A stretch of 64,000 nt of DNA from Paraglaciecola sp. L3A3 (GTDB lineage Bacteria; Pseudomonadota; Gammaproteobacteria; Enterobacterales; Alteromonadaceae). Within the stretch, counting starts at the first letter, position 1. The number at the start of each line of letters is the position of its first letter. Positions 17,119-26,688 of this stretch are shown here, piece by piece. The stretch is taken from contig NZ_CP047023.1 in the NCBI RefSeq assembly GCF_009796765.1, positions 1,905,501-1,969,500 on the forward strand, read 5' to 3'. A program made the position numbers and the translations under genes. The notes under the pieces are model-generated. The model was not told where the DNA came from and made no database searches. It saw only the letters and a program-made list of their open reading frames with translations.

Positions 17119-17574
17119 ATTTCCGAGCCTCTGATGAAACACAAATTTATCATACATAATCATCATGTTATGTAGAGTAAAACTCAATACTTAGCTTATG
17201 TCTGCAGCACTCTGCAATTTTATGTGTTATCTGCTGCTGTTATGCAAGCGAGTCTTGTAGTGGTGGCACAACTTGCTTTTTACGGCTCATTATTCCATCA
17301 ATCTATACTTTGCCATCCAATCAGTGGGGTCGCCCATAAGTCAGCCGTTGTCATAGACGTTGATCTTTTGTTTGTTCTATTTCCTAGCCTCTATTTACTA
17401 TCTACTGCTATATTTTTTTGTTTTTTTTCATGAAAGTTAATTTCATTTTTCAGCCAAATATATAGTCATTATCCCTCGGCAAAATCCACTATTTTCTCGA
17501 ATTGTAGTTTTACCAATATACTTGTTGAAAACTTACTTACATAAATAACTCAATTAGCTTTTTTACTAAAAACT

Positions 17575-17589
17575 TGTAACTTTACAACA
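17575..17589. promoter_or_regulatory. weak HexR-like palindrome upstream of gap2
   Basis: TGTAACTTTACAACA matches the HexR consensus TGTARTNNNAYTACA except at two positions. It lies immediately before the predicted -35 box, where a regulator could activate or block transcription. Confidence 0.3.
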
Positions 17590-17591
17590 GT

Positions 17592-17620
17592 TTGGCTAAC
17601 TGCCATTCCTTCTTTAGAAT
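17592..17620 (+). promoter_or_regulatory. predicted sigma-70 promoter of gap2
   Basis: TTGGCT (17592-17597) and TAGAAT (17615-17620) are separated by exactly 17 bases and lie 65 bases before the ATG at 17685. Confidence 0.5.
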
Positions 17621-17684
17621 GCGCGCGATTAGAGCCTGTTGCTAGGTGCAACCAGGAGATCGTTAACTAAGATGGGTCTGAGCA

Positions 17685-19148
17685 ATGAATCAAAAGTTAG
17701 AGCAAGAATTATTAAGTAGTTGGCAAGAAAGGCAAGAGTATGCGGAGCAAATGTTGCCAATATTGGGCAGTTTGTACCGTAATAAATCGGTAGAAATCTC
17801 AGTTTATGGTCGCTCTTTATTAGGCGTGAGTGCGATAGATATTATCAAAGCTCATCGTACCGTTAGGTTAAAAGAACAACAAAAGTTGCGTCTTAGAGAA
17901 AGTTGGCCTTTGTTGCAAGCTTTGCAAAAAAAGACCTTAGCACCGGCACATATCGACTTAGGTAAATTGGCTTATTCTTATCATTTTGATCCTGCTTTTA
18001 AAGGGTTATCTATTGAGCAATATTTAACTAAACAGTTAAAAGATATTTTAGATGTTAAGCAACCTATTGAAGTTCAAGATGTTGTTTTATATGGATTTGG
18101 TCGTATTGGTCGACTTTTAGCCAGGTTATTGATTGAAAGACAAGGCAGTAATAATAAACTGCGATTAAAAGCCATAGTTGTACGCGGTGGCAAAGAGGGC
18201 GATTTAGAAAAACGCGCGAGTTTATTACGCCGAGACTCTGTGCACGGACCATTTAACGGTAGCATTACCGTAGATAAAGAAAAAAATGCTATTAAGGCCA
18301 ATGGCTCATACATTCAGGTTATTTATGCTAATAGCCCAGTTGAGGTCGATTATACTCAATATGGGATAAAAGATGCGATTGTAGTAGATAACACGGGTAT
18401 GTGGCGGGATGAAGATGGACTAGGTCAACACCTTAAATCTAAAGGGGTTAAAAAAGTATTACTGACCGCACCAGGTAAAGGCAATATTAAGAATATTGTA
18501 TATGGGGTTAATCATCAGGATATTGCTCAGGCTGATACTATTTTGTCTGCAGCAAGTTGCACGACAAACGCAATTACCCCGGTATTAAAGGTGATAGATG
18601 AAAAATTTGGTATTAATAGCGGTCATGTAGAAACCGTGCATTCATTTACGAATGACCAAAACTTAATCGATAATTTTCATCAAGGAGACCGCAGAGGACG
18701 CAGTGCTGCTCTTAATATGGTGATAACAGAAACCGGTGCAGCTAAAGCTGTATCTAAAGCCTATCCTAATCTGCATGGAAAGCTAACAGGTAGTGCTATT
18801 CGAGTGCCTACACCAAATGTGTCATTAGCTATTTTGAATTTACATTTAAAAGAATCATTACAAAAAGAGCAAGTAAATGCTTATCTGAGAGATATGGCAT
18901 TATTTTCATCTTTGCAGCATCAAATTGATTATACCGCCTCCACTGAAATTGTATCTTCAGATTTAGTAGGAACCAGAGCGCCAGCAGTGGTCGATTCTCA
19001 AGCCACAATTGTCGCCGGTGATCGAACCACTTTGTACGTTTGGTATGACAATGAATTTGGTTACAGTTGCCAAGTTTTAAAAGTGATTCAGCATATGGCC
19101 AATATTGTTCCTCCAACTTTACCTGAGTCATTACCGATTCAATTATAA
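17685..19148 (+). CDS. long-form glyceraldehyde-3-phosphate dehydrogenase (second GAPDH)
   Basis: A 487-residue GAPDH homologue with about 125 extra N-terminal residues before the Rossmann motif LYGFGRIGRLLARLL. The catalytic Cys is at residue 292 (SAASCTTNAITP) and the catalytic His lies in ETVHSFTNDQ. The C-terminal end VWYDNEFGYS is typical. Only about 330 residues form a standard GAPDH. The added N-terminal domain is helical and basic and is characteristic of a long GAPDH form found in marine gammaproteobacteria beside the normal gapA. It may serve gluconeogenesis or an NADP-linked role, but neither can be read from the sequence. The gene is monocistronic with its own promoter and a strong terminator. 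Confidence 0.88.
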   Translation: MNQKLEQELLSSWQERQEYAEQMLPILGSLYRNKSVEISVYGRSLLGVSAIDIIKAHRTVRLKEQQKLRLRESWPLLQALQKKTLAPAHIDLGKLAYSYHFDPAFKGLSIEQYLTKQLKDILDVKQPIEVQDVVLYGFGRIGRLLARLLIERQGSNNKLRLKAIVVRGGKEGDLEKRASLLRRDSVHGPFNGSITVDKEKNAIKANGSYIQVIYANSPVEVDYTQYGIKDAIVVDNTGMWRDEDGLGQHLKSKGVKKVLLTAPGKGNIKNIVYGVNHQDIAQADTILSAASCTTNAITPVLKVIDEKFGINSGHVETVHSFTNDQNLIDNFHQGDRRGRSAALNMVITETGAAKAVSKAYPNLHGKLTGSAIRVPTPNVSLAILNLHLKESLQKEQVNAYLRDMALFSSLQHQIDYTASTEIVSSDLVGTRAPAVVDSQATIVAGDRTTLYVWYDNEFGYSCQVLKVIQHMANIVPPTLPESLPIQL

Positions 19149-19193
19149 CTGTGCTCAATCTTGGCTGGATCCACAGCTAATTTGGGATTGTAT

Positions 19194-19224
19194 GAATAAA
19201 CCTGCTGATGAAGCAGGTTTATTC
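19194..19224 (+). terminator. rho-independent terminator after gap2
   Basis: GAATAAACCTGCT (19194-19206) and AGCAGGTTTATTC (19212-19224) make a perfect 13-bp stem around GATGA. It ends the gap2 transcript. Confidence 0.75.
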
Positions 19225-19306
19225 AATGGTTTAATGGCATAGGGTCTAGGCGAGTGAAAGCAGACTGTGGTAGATTAGATGGAGGTCTATTTCTAGGAAC
19301 GATGCA

Positions 19307-20437
19307 GTGAGAGTGAGTAGCAATTTTGACAGTGGGAATATTCAAGTTATTCGCGCTGAAGATCCCCAAAACATTCAACTAAGTATTCAAAAAGACAACC
19401 AATCTGATTTTTATCAATGGTTTCATTTTAAACTAGAAAGCACTGCTTTTATCTCGCACCAATTGACCATCACAGATCTCGCAAAGTCTGCTTACCCAGA
19501 AGGTTGGCAAAATTATCAAGCAGTCGCATCTTATGATAGGCAAGAATGGTTTAGAGTCGATACCGAATTTGATGGCGATAATTTGCTTATTCAACATACC
19601 CCTGAATTCGACCATATATATTATGCGTATTTTACCCCTTACAGTTATGAACGACATTTAGATTTATTGGCGTGGGCGCAAAAATCTATTTTTTGTCAAC
19701 AAGAATACTTAGGGTCAACACTTGATGGCCGTGATATGTCTTTATTGGTGATAGGTGAACCAGAAGAAGGTAAAAAAGCCTTTTGGATCACCGCTAGGCA
19801 ACACCCTGGTGAAACTATGGCCCAGTGGTTGGTTGAAGGTTTATTAGAGCGTTTATTAGATGAAGAAGACGCTTTATCTCGATCGCTATTAGATCATATC
19901 GTATTTTATGTGATGCCTAATATGAACCCTGATGGGGCTGTTCGTGGTCATCTTAGGACCAACGCTAACGGGGTTAATTTGAACCGTGAATGGGCAACAC
20001 CAAGTTTGGAAAGTAGCCCAGAAGTCTATTTGGTGAAACAAAAAATGCAACAAGTTGGTGTCGATATGTTGTTAGATGTGCATGGTGATGAAGCTTTGCC
20101 CTATAACTTTGTGGCGGGTTGTGAAGGTAATCCAAATTATAATGATAGATTAAAAGCACTTGAAGACACTTTTAAGCATGCTTTGTTGAATATCACGCCA
20201 GAATTTCAAGATGTGCATGGTTACTCAAAAGATGAGCCAGGCAAGGCAAATTTAACCCTTGCGGCTAATGCTATTGGTCATGAGTTTGATTGTCTTTCTT
20301 ATACCTTAGAAATGCCTTTTAAAGATAATGTTGAATTACCTGATCCTATATATGGTTGGTCTGCAACTCGATGTAAACAACTCGGGGAAGATGTCTTAGT
20401 GGCTATGCGAGCAGTATTAGCTCAGTTAAATAAATAA
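19307..20437 (+). CDS. M14-family zinc carboxypeptidase (cytosolic carboxypeptidase-like)
   Basis: A 376-residue protein of the M14 cytosolic carboxypeptidase (Nna1/AGBL-like) group. An N-terminal beta-sandwich of about 125 residues (YQWFHFKLES...YYAYFTPYSY) precedes the catalytic domain. The zinc ligands are His166 and Glu169 (QHPGE) and His259 (DVHGDE). The catalytic Glu is 335 (TLEMPFKD), and the MNPDG and NLNREW motifs of M14 are present. No signal peptide, so it acts in the cytoplasm, probably on peptides or amidated/acylated amino-acid tails; the substrate is unknown for bacterial members. Start is GTG at 19307 with AGGA 8 bases upstream. Confidence 0.88.
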   Translation: MRVSSNFDSGNIQVIRAEDPQNIQLSIQKDNQSDFYQWFHFKLESTAFISHQLTITDLAKSAYPEGWQNYQAVASYDRQEWFRVDTEFDGDNLLIQHTPEFDHIYYAYFTPYSYERHLDLLAWAQKSIFCQQEYLGSTLDGRDMSLLVIGEPEEGKKAFWITARQHPGETMAQWLVEGLLERLLDEEDALSRSLLDHIVFYVMPNMNPDGAVRGHLRTNANGVNLNREWATPSLESSPEVYLVKQKMQQVGVDMLLDVHGDEALPYNFVAGCEGNPNYNDRLKALEDTFKHALLNITPEFQDVHGYSKDEPGKANLTLAANAIGHEFDCLSYTLEMPFKDNVELPDPIYGWSATRCKQLGEDVLVAMRAVLAQLNK

Positions 20438-20487
20438 AAATATAATCAATTAATTAACAATAAAAATGAGCTAGAAAGGGGAATAAT

Positions 20488-22158
20488 GTGGAAGCGTTTC
20501 ATGGTTTTTTAAGCTATTTAGATAGCATCTTAGGGGGCGCTTGGTGGTTCCCTTATGTGTTATTAGGTACAGGGTTGTTTTTTACTGTTTACCTTAAATT
20601 TCCTCAAGTGAGATATTTTAAACATGCGTGGAAAGTCGTTATAGGTAAATATGATAAGTCCGATTCGCCAGGTGATACTACTCATTTTCAAGCATTAACT
20701 ACTGCCTTGTCAGGTACTGTTGGTACAGGGAATATTGGTGGCGTTGCTTTTGCTTTATTTTTAGGTGGGCCGGCTGCCTTATTTTGGATGTGGGCGACTG
20801 CATTTTTTGGTATGACTACTAAATTTGTTGAAGTCACCTTGTCCCATAAATATCGTGATAAAACGCCTGATGGTACTATGGCTGGTGGCCCCATGTATTA
20901 CATGGATAAACGGTTGAATATGAAATGGTTGGCCGTTGCTTTTGCTGTGGCGACTGTTATTAGTTCATTTGGTACAGGTAATTTACCGCAAAGTAATAGT
21001 ATTGCCACAAGTGTAGAAGCCACCTTTGGGTTTGAGCCAATAGTTGTGGGAAGTGTGTTAGGTATTTTACTGGCTTTGGTTATTCTAGGCGGCATTACAC
21101 GTATTGCAGCTGTGACATCTAAGATTGTGCCGCTAATGGCACTCATATATTTAGTCGGCGCGTTTGCGGTAATTTTTGCCAATATTGAAAATATTGGCCC
21201 TGCCTTTGTTTCAATCTTTTCTGATGTCTTTACAGGCTCTGCTGCTACAGGCGGGTTTTTAGGTGCGACTATAGCTTATGCATTTAATAAAGGGGTGAAT
21301 AGGGGCTTGTTTTCTAATGAAGCAGGCCAGGGGTCGGCACCTATCGCTCATGCTGCAGCAAAAACTGATGAACCGGTATCTGAAGGTATGGTGTCTATTT
21401 TGGAACCTTTTATTGATACCATTATTATTTGTACTATTACGGGGTTAGTGATTTTGTCATCAGGGGTATGGAAAGAGAAACATCTTAACACTTTCGATCG
21501 TTCTGATATGTATATTTTAGCCGGTGATTATGTAGAATCAGACGCAGATGATAGAAAAACTTTGTATAACTATATTAATAATTTAGGTGACCACGGCGTC
21601 AGTCAATTTACTGGTGATATCCAAGTGGTAGACGGTAAAGCAGTGAATAAAGGTTTTACCATTTTTAACGCACGTTCCTTCGCAGATAATGTGGTTTTCA
21701 CTTTTGGTCAGCCTGAAGATAACTATAGCGGCACTTTAAAAGTAGTTGATGGTAACTTAGTGAAACAAAACATTGCTGTCAGTGGCGAATCGTTAATTCA
21801 TTCAGCCAGTTTGACTGCATTAGCTTTCACTAAAGGTTTTTTTGGTGAGTCAGGTAAATACATAGTTTCAATTGGTTTGTTGTTATTCGCCTTTTCAACT
21901 GCTATCGCTTGGTCATATTATGGTGATCGGGCAATGACTTACTTATTTGGGCCACGCTCAGTTATGCCTTATCGAGTTATTTATGTGGCTGGTTTTGTTT
22001 GGGCGGCTGTGTCTGACACCACATTAGTGTGGACTTTGTCTGCTGTGGCAATTGTTGTCATGACATTACCTAACTTATTTGGTATTTTCTTGTTACGTAA
22101 AGAAATGAAAGAATCTGTTGCCGAGTATTGGGATAGATTTAATAAAGAAAACAAATAA
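20488..22158 (+). CDS. alanine/glycine:cation symporter family transporter (AGCS)
   Basis: A 556-residue AGCS-family (DagA-like) inner-membrane transporter that would import alanine or glycine with Na+ or H+. The family core is clear: [37 protein letters not shown] and [18 protein letters not shown]. About 11 membrane helices are visible. Usual members are about 440-490 residues; here an extra hydrophilic segment of roughly 100 residues (about 330-435, with repeated VDGK/VDGN strands) interrupts the chain between two late helices. Start is GTG at 20488 after AGGGG. It lies 50 bases after the peptidase gene, so peptide breakdown and amino acid uptake may be linked. Confidence 0.9.
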   Translation: MEAFHGFLSYLDSILGGAWWFPYVLLGTGLFFTVYLKFPQVRYFKHAWKVVIGKYDKSDSPGDTTHFQALTTALSGTVGTGNIGGVAFALFLGGPAALFWMWATAFFGMTTKFVEVTLSHKYRDKTPDGTMAGGPMYYMDKRLNMKWLAVAFAVATVISSFGTGNLPQSNSIATSVEATFGFEPIVVGSVLGILLALVILGGITRIAAVTSKIVPLMALIYLVGAFAVIFANIENIGPAFVSIFSDVFTGSAATGGFLGATIAYAFNKGVNRGLFSNEAGQGSAPIAHAAAKTDEPVSEGMVSILEPFIDTIIICTITGLVILSSGVWKEKHLNTFDRSDMYILAGDYVESDADDRKTLYNYINNLGDHGVSQFTGDIQVVDGKAVNKGFTIFNARSFADNVVFTFGQPEDNYSGTLKVVDGNLVKQNIAVSGESLIHSASLTALAFTKGFFGESGKYIVSIGLLLFAFSTAIAWSYYGDRAMTYLFGPRSVMPYRVIYVAGFVWAAVSDTTLVWTLSAVAIVVMTLPNLFGIFLLRKEMKESVAEYWDRFNKENK

Positions 22159-22185
22159 TTTATTTTAATTATATTTAATTTAAAT

Positions 22186-22212
22186 AAAAGCGCGGCTAAA
22201 TGTCGCGCTTTT
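22186..22212 (+). terminator. rho-independent terminator after the AGCS transporter gene
   Basis: AAAAGCGCG (22186-22194) and CGCGCTTTT (22204-22212) form a perfect 9-bp stem with a 9-base loop, ending in T's. Confidence 0.85.
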
Positions 22213-22236
22213 CTATGTATCATTAGAGAGGAAAAA

Positions 22237-22563
22237 ATGGCGGTAGTAGATTGCCCTTCTTGTAGTAAAAAAATTTCTGATAAAGCAAAAAGTTGTCAGC
22301 ACTGTGACTTTAACCTTGGCAATGCAAGCCAAGAAGATATTGCTCGCAAACAAAACCTGAACAAATACCTCAAAAAACAAAACGTTCAAACTCAATCTAT
22401 GGTGGCCATGCTGTTATTTGTTGCTGGTTTTGGTTTTATGTATTGGGGAGGTGCGGCACCTGATGATCTGCAATATAAATTAGCGGTTGCTGTCGCCATT
22501 CTAGGTTTTGTTTGGTACATAGTGAATCGAGTTCGCTTAGTTTTTCTGAAAAGGTCAGATTAA
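22237..22563 (+). CDS. zinc-ribbon membrane protein, unknown function
   Basis: A 108-residue protein with an N-terminal zinc ribbon (CPSCSKKI...CQHCDFNLG, two CxxC pairs within the first 25 residues) and two membrane helices at about residues 54-70 and 80-95. Similar small zinc-ribbon plus two-helix proteins are widespread and uncharacterised. It starts 24 bases after a terminator with an AGAGAGGA ribosome-binding site and ends 3 bases before the yeaC-like gene, so it heads a three-gene unit. Confidence 0.75.
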   Translation: MAVVDCPSCSKKISDKAKSCQHCDFNLGNASQEDIARKQNLNKYLKKQNVQTQSMVAMLLFVAGFGFMYWGGAAPDDLQYKLAVAVAILGFVWYIVNRVRLVFLKRSD

Positions 22564-22566
22564 CTT

Positions 22567-22860
22567 ATGCATAATTCAAGTCTGTTGCAAAATATGTCTC
22601 CTATTGTTTATGAAAAACTGCTACAAGCAGTGGAGACGGGTAAATGGTTAGATGGTTCTCCTTTAACCGAAGCCCAACGAGAAACAAGTATGCAAGCTGT
22701 GATGATGTATCAAGCAAAAATCTTGAAATCTGAGCAACATATGACAGTGGGTGAAAACGGCGAGATAGTACATAAAAGCCGTGCTTCATTTAAACAAGAG
22801 TTTCAACAAAACTCTGATAACAATCAAACAATAGCGCGGTTTAAACAAGATGATCTTTAA
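22567..22860 (+). CDS. yeaC: YeaC family protein (DUF1315)
   Basis: A 97-residue cytoplasmic protein matching YeaC/DUF1315: SPIVYEKLLQAVETGKWLDG, LTEAQRE..MQAVMMYQ and the closing HMTVGENGEIVHKS segment. Function is unknown in the family. It overlaps the following DUF349 gene by 11 bases, suggesting translational coupling. Confidence 0.82.
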   Translation: MHNSSLLQNMSPIVYEKLLQAVETGKWLDGSPLTEAQRETSMQAVMMYQAKILKSEQHMTVGENGEIVHKSRASFKQEFQQNSDNNQTIARFKQDDL

Positions 22861-25663
22861 ACATCTTTTTCGTCCCAAACATCAAAGTCCAAATCCTAAG
22901 ATCCGTATTCAAGTCATAGATAATCTTAATAAACAAGAACCAGAACAAAGATCAATATTACATGAACTGGCGTTTAATGATGATGATGTGAATGTCAGTT
23001 TGGCTGCATTGCAAAAATTAGATAGTTTTGTGTTGTGGTACAAAATGTCAGAAATTGCAAAAAACGAGCGTGTGTTAAAACGTTCACAAAAAATAGTAGA
23101 AGAGAACTTATTTTCTGAACAGTCTGAGTTATTGAATAACGAAGAAAAACGCAAATTTGTGCAAGAATGTCGTGATCATAGATTGTTAGAAAAATTGCTC
23201 GGTCAGATTTGGTTACAACAAGATACCGATTTGGTTTTAGAGGTATTAAAAAAGTTAAACAAACCACAAGTTCAAGAAAAGTTATTATTGGAAAGCCGAA
23301 ATGAAGCTTTACAGTTAGCTTTATTGGCTAAGCTGCAGGATGGGGCGCAACAAAGAAAATTACTGAATAAACTGATTAAAAAAACGGCCAGCGATAACAT
23401 TAAAAATGAGAGTCAGAGCCTTTTAGAAAGTTGGTTGCGTGCTGAATCGTTACCAATTGAAATTGAACAACAAGTGAAAATGATTTTGTCCCGCTTATTG
23501 GCATTAAAAGATAGCCATGATCTACCTGTGATACAAGCTCAACAAGATATATTATTGCAAAATTATCAAAAGTTAGCCGAAGATTTTTATTGTTTAACGG
23601 ATATCAAGCGTCAAGAAATCGAACAAAAGTATCTAGAGATCACAGAAAAATTAACCAGAACAATTGAGTTATTAACCCCGCAATGGCAAGCCAAATTGGC
23701 TGAACAAGCTTTGCTTAGTAATATTGAAACATTAGTGGCTAGTGTCGAGCAAACGTTAACTAAATTGTCTGCTGAATTGGCTTCTCGTATCAGTGAAATT
23801 ACTGAGTCTGAAGCGAACGATTTTTCGCAACAACTAGTCTCTCATTCAGAAAATTTGCAGGCATTAATTCATCAACTGGATAGTAACAATCACCAACAAC
23901 ATAAACGTTTAGAGCAGTTGCAGCAAAAGTTGTTAGCCAGTCAAAATACAGTACAAAACTTAACTGAGTTTCAACAAGCTATTCAAGTTGCAGATACCTT
24001 AGTCACTAAATTTGCAGCTTTACCTTTGCCAAATGATCAAAGTCAAATTGAAGCCGCACAAGACTTTGTAAATGATTTAAAACGTCAATGGCGAGATGTT
24101 GTCGGCAATCATCAAGGCCATGTTCCAAAAGTATTAACTGATAAATGGAATAGCCGAAATAAAGACTGGCAGTTCGCATTAAAACAATTAAAAACTGCAG
24201 TAAATGCCGAGCTTGCCCGTTGTAGAAATAAAATTAGAGCGGTAGATAGTTTAATTCAACAAGGTAAATTTAAAGCGGCCATGGGCTTGTATCAAAAAGT
24301 ACAAGTCTGGTTTGCAGCCTTGCCCGAAAAACAAAATTCACAGCTGGAAAAGTCTTTTAATTCAATAAAACAACAAATTGAAAATTTACAAGATTGGCAA
24401 GAATATATCGCCGCTCCAAGAAAACCGGCATTACTGCAAGAAGTAGAAAGCTTAATCACAGCACCGCTCAGTATTGATGAACAAGCTAAAGCAGTAAAGT
24501 CTTTGCGCGCTCAATGGAATAGTTTAGGTAAATTAGATACAGAGTCTGATCAAGCGTTAAATCAAGCCTTTGATCAAGCGATCGAAAAAGCCTTTGAACC
24601 TTGTCGTCAGCACTACGATAAGCAACAACAAACAAGAGAGCAAAATTTAGCGGCTAAACAACAAATTATCGCTGAACTTAAAACATTATCTGAATCAACT
24701 ATCGGCATATCTGAGTTAGCCAAATATCTTAAATTATTGCAACAAAAATGGAAGAAAGTAGGGGAAGTAGACTATAAATTACGTTCTGCAATCTATGAAG
24801 AATTTCAGGGATTAACCGCTCCTTTACGAGACAAGGTGAATCAGTTTTATCAAGATAACCAAGAGCAAAAACAGAAATTATTAGATAAAGCTATAGCTTT
24901 AGTTGAACTAGAGTCAGTTAGTGAGGCAATTGAGCAAGTTAAAGTTTTACAGGCTCAATGGAAAACTATTGAACATGCTGGCAGAAAAGCTGAAGCTGAA
25001 TTATGGCCTGCATTTAGAAAAGCTAACGATGACGTTTTTGCCAAACGTACAGCTGAAAACCAACAGCAAAAACAAGCATTAAAACAACAACTTGAACTAG
25101 TAAAAGATAAAGTGTCTGAACTCGAAACAAGTATAAATGAAGCGCAAGATAAAGCGACAATTCAAGCTGCGTTAGAAGGCAAGTCTGAGATAACAGAGCT
25201 ATTAGCATCTTTGCCTGTTTCTGAGCAAAAAGTCATTGAAGGCAAGTTGCAAAGTATTACTGAGATACAAGATAAAAAACTGGCTTCATTAAAAAAGGCT
25301 GCCAAGCTGCAACACTTCAGAGATATATTTTCTATTTTGCAAACATGGCAGGCAGGTTCAGACTTAACTGAAAGCATTAAAGTGTTACCCAAACCTTGGC
25401 AAACTTGCTTTATCAATTTAAATCGTTCGGTTGATCGTCATCAACTTTTATTACAAATGGAGATTTTGGCACAAATTGATTCTCCGAAAGAGGATGAGAA
25501 AAGTAGACAACAAATGCAAATGCAGTTGATGGCACAAAAGCTTCAAACAGGTGAAGCGCTAGAATTAATAACACTGTTAAAAGAGTGGATTAGTGCGGGG
25601 GTCTTGGATGACGCCAGCAAAAAGTTATTGCCTCGTTTAGAAAAGGTTTATCTAGAGGTGTAA
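22850..25663 (+). CDS. DUF349-repeat coiled-coil protein
   Basis: A 937-residue cytoplasmic protein, very rich in Gln, Lys, Glu and Leu, with long coiled-coil predictions. At least three DUF349 repeats are visible in the second half, each marked by LRAQWNSLG-, LQQKWKKVG- or LQAQWKTIE-like motifs followed by WPAFRKANDDVFAKR-type helices. A possible earlier copy has LKRQWRDVV. The N-terminal 250 residues are helical, HEAT-like. Function is not established in bacteria. No enzymatic motif or membrane segment is present. It is the last and largest gene of the zinc-ribbon/yeaC/DUF349 unit. Confidence 0.82.
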   Translation: MIFKHLFRPKHQSPNPKIRIQVIDNLNKQEPEQRSILHELAFNDDDVNVSLAALQKLDSFVLWYKMSEIAKNERVLKRSQKIVEENLFSEQSELLNNEEKRKFVQECRDHRLLEKLLGQIWLQQDTDLVLEVLKKLNKPQVQEKLLLESRNEALQLALLAKLQDGAQQRKLLNKLIKKTASDNIKNESQSLLESWLRAESLPIEIEQQVKMILSRLLALKDSHDLPVIQAQQDILLQNYQKLAEDFYCLTDIKRQEIEQKYLEITEKLTRTIELLTPQWQAKLAEQALLSNIETLVASVEQTLTKLSAELASRISEITESEANDFSQQLVSHSENLQALIHQLDSNNHQQHKRLEQLQQKLLASQNTVQNLTEFQQAIQVADTLVTKFAALPLPNDQSQIEAAQDFVNDLKRQWRDVVGNHQGHVPKVLTDKWNSRNKDWQFALKQLKTAVNAELARCRNKIRAVDSLIQQGKFKAAMGLYQKVQVWFAALPEKQNSQLEKSFNSIKQQIENLQDWQEYIAAPRKPALLQEVESLITAPLSIDEQAKAVKSLRAQWNSLGKLDTESDQALNQAFDQAIEKAFEPCRQHYDKQQQTREQNLAAKQQIIAELKTLSESTIGISELAKYLKLLQQKWKKVGEVDYKLRSAIYEEFQGLTAPLRDKVNQFYQDNQEQKQKLLDKAIALVELESVSEAIEQVKVLQAQWKTIEHAGRKAEAELWPAFRKANDDVFAKRTAENQQQKQALKQQLELVKDKVSELETSINEAQDKATIQAALEGKSEITELLASLPVSEQKVIEGKLQSITEIQDKKLASLKKAAKLQHFRDIFSILQTWQAGSDLTESIKVLPKPWQTCFINLNRSVDRHQLLLQMEILAQIDSPKEDEKSRQQMQMQLMAQKLQTGEALELITLLKEWISAGVLDDASKKLLPRLEKVYLEV

Positions 25664-25691
25664 GCAAACTCTTTCAGAGCGAGATTAAACA

Positions 25692-25724
25692 GACTTGAAG
25701 GTGAGGGGTTTTCATCTTCAAGTC
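25692..25724 (+). terminator. long hairpin after the DUF349 gene
   Basis: GACTTGAAGGTGA (25692-25704) pairs with TCATCTTCAAGTC (25712-25724) with one G-T pair and a 7-base loop. No T-run follows, so termination strength is doubtful. Confidence 0.45.
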
Positions 25725-25791
25725 GATTCATGTTAAAATAGTCTTAAGTACGGCTATCCCTATTCATTTTTAAATATTAAGCAACTTCTTT

Positions 25792-26523
25792 ATGTCTTTG
25801 ATCCGATTAAATAAGTTTATAAGCGATTCAGGTTTTTGCTCTCGTCGAGAAGCAGATAAATTGATCGAACAAAAACGTGTGACGATTAACGATTTGGTTC
25901 CAGAGCTAGGTACAAAAGTAGCTGTAGGTGATGTCGTGAAAGTTGATCATCAGCGTATTTCGGCCAGTGCTGAAAATAAGTCTGACCGAGTGTATATCGC
26001 TTATCATAAACCTGTTGGTATTACTTGTACTACCGAGCGGCATATCAAAGGCAATATCATAGATGCGATTGGTCACAAAGAGCGAATATTTCCCATTGGT
26101 CGCCTGGATAAACCGTCAGAAGGTTTGATTTTTTTAACCAGTGATGGCGATATAGTGAATAAAATATTACGAGCTGAAAATGCTCATGACAAAGAATATA
26201 TAGTCACTGTGAATCGGCCCCTTACTGAACAGTTTATTCATAAAATGGCTAACGGTATTCCTATTTTAGACACAGTGACTAAACCTTGTGTGGTGACTAT
26301 GCAGAGTAAAATGGTATTTAGGATTATCTTAACTCAAGGTTTAAATAGACAAATTCGTAGAATGTGTGAATACCTAGGATATGAAGTGACGAAACTTAAA
26401 CGTAGTAGGATTATGTCTGTCCGTTTAGCTGGGCTTAAACCGGGCCAATGGCGAGATTTAACCCCTGAAGAAATGGACGAGATTAATGCAGCCGTGCAGG
26501 GGTCAACTAAAACTGCGGTTTAG
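25792..26523 (+). CDS. rluF: 23S rRNA pseudouridine synthase, RluF-like
   Basis: A 243-residue RsuA/RluF-family enzyme. An N-terminal S4 RNA-binding domain (residues 4-55: RLNKFISDSGFCSRREAD) is followed by the synthase domain with catalytic Asp106 in FPIGRLDKPSEG. The LNRQIRRMCEYLGYEV and LKRSRIMSVRL motifs match RluF, which modifies 23S rRNA position 2604 (Escherichia coli numbering) and also 2605. It is about 45 residues shorter than E. coli RluF at the C-terminus, where that protein has a poorly conserved tail. Monocistronic. Distinction from RluB/RluE rests on these motifs. Confidence 0.88.
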   Translation: MSLIRLNKFISDSGFCSRREADKLIEQKRVTINDLVPELGTKVAVGDVVKVDHQRISASAENKSDRVYIAYHKPVGITCTTERHIKGNIIDAIGHKERIFPIGRLDKPSEGLIFLTSDGDIVNKILRAENAHDKEYIVTVNRPLTEQFIHKMANGIPILDTVTKPCVVTMQSKMVFRIILTQGLNRQIRRMCEYLGYEVTKLKRSRIMSVRLAGLKPGQWRDLTPEEMDEINAAVQGSTKTAV

Positions 26524-26688
26524 TTGTTTCTGTTATGCTGGGTGTTGTGGCTGATCAATCTTGTTAGAAAGAAACAAATGAAGTCAATGTTCAGGCTTGC
26601 TGTGCTTAGCCATTTCACATAAGGCTTCAAAATATCGTTGTTATTACTGCTTTCAGTTCATTGATATGCAATGACATAACAATGGCAG

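Larger units (their letters stand above)
17188..17684. other. intergenic region upstream of the second GAPDH gene
   Basis: About 500 bases separating the divergent binding-protein gene from gap2. The right end holds a good sigma-70 promoter and a weak HexR-like palindrome (own entries). A 69-codon frame at 17224-17433 is hydrophobic low-complexity sequence without a ribosome-binding site and is not called. I see nothing else in the left part. Confidence 0.5.

Noticed and set aside
17224..17433. 69-codon frame before the second GAPDH gene
   Set aside because: Cys/Leu/Phe-rich with no ribosome-binding site or family resemblance; the region looks like ordinary AT-rich promoter DNA.
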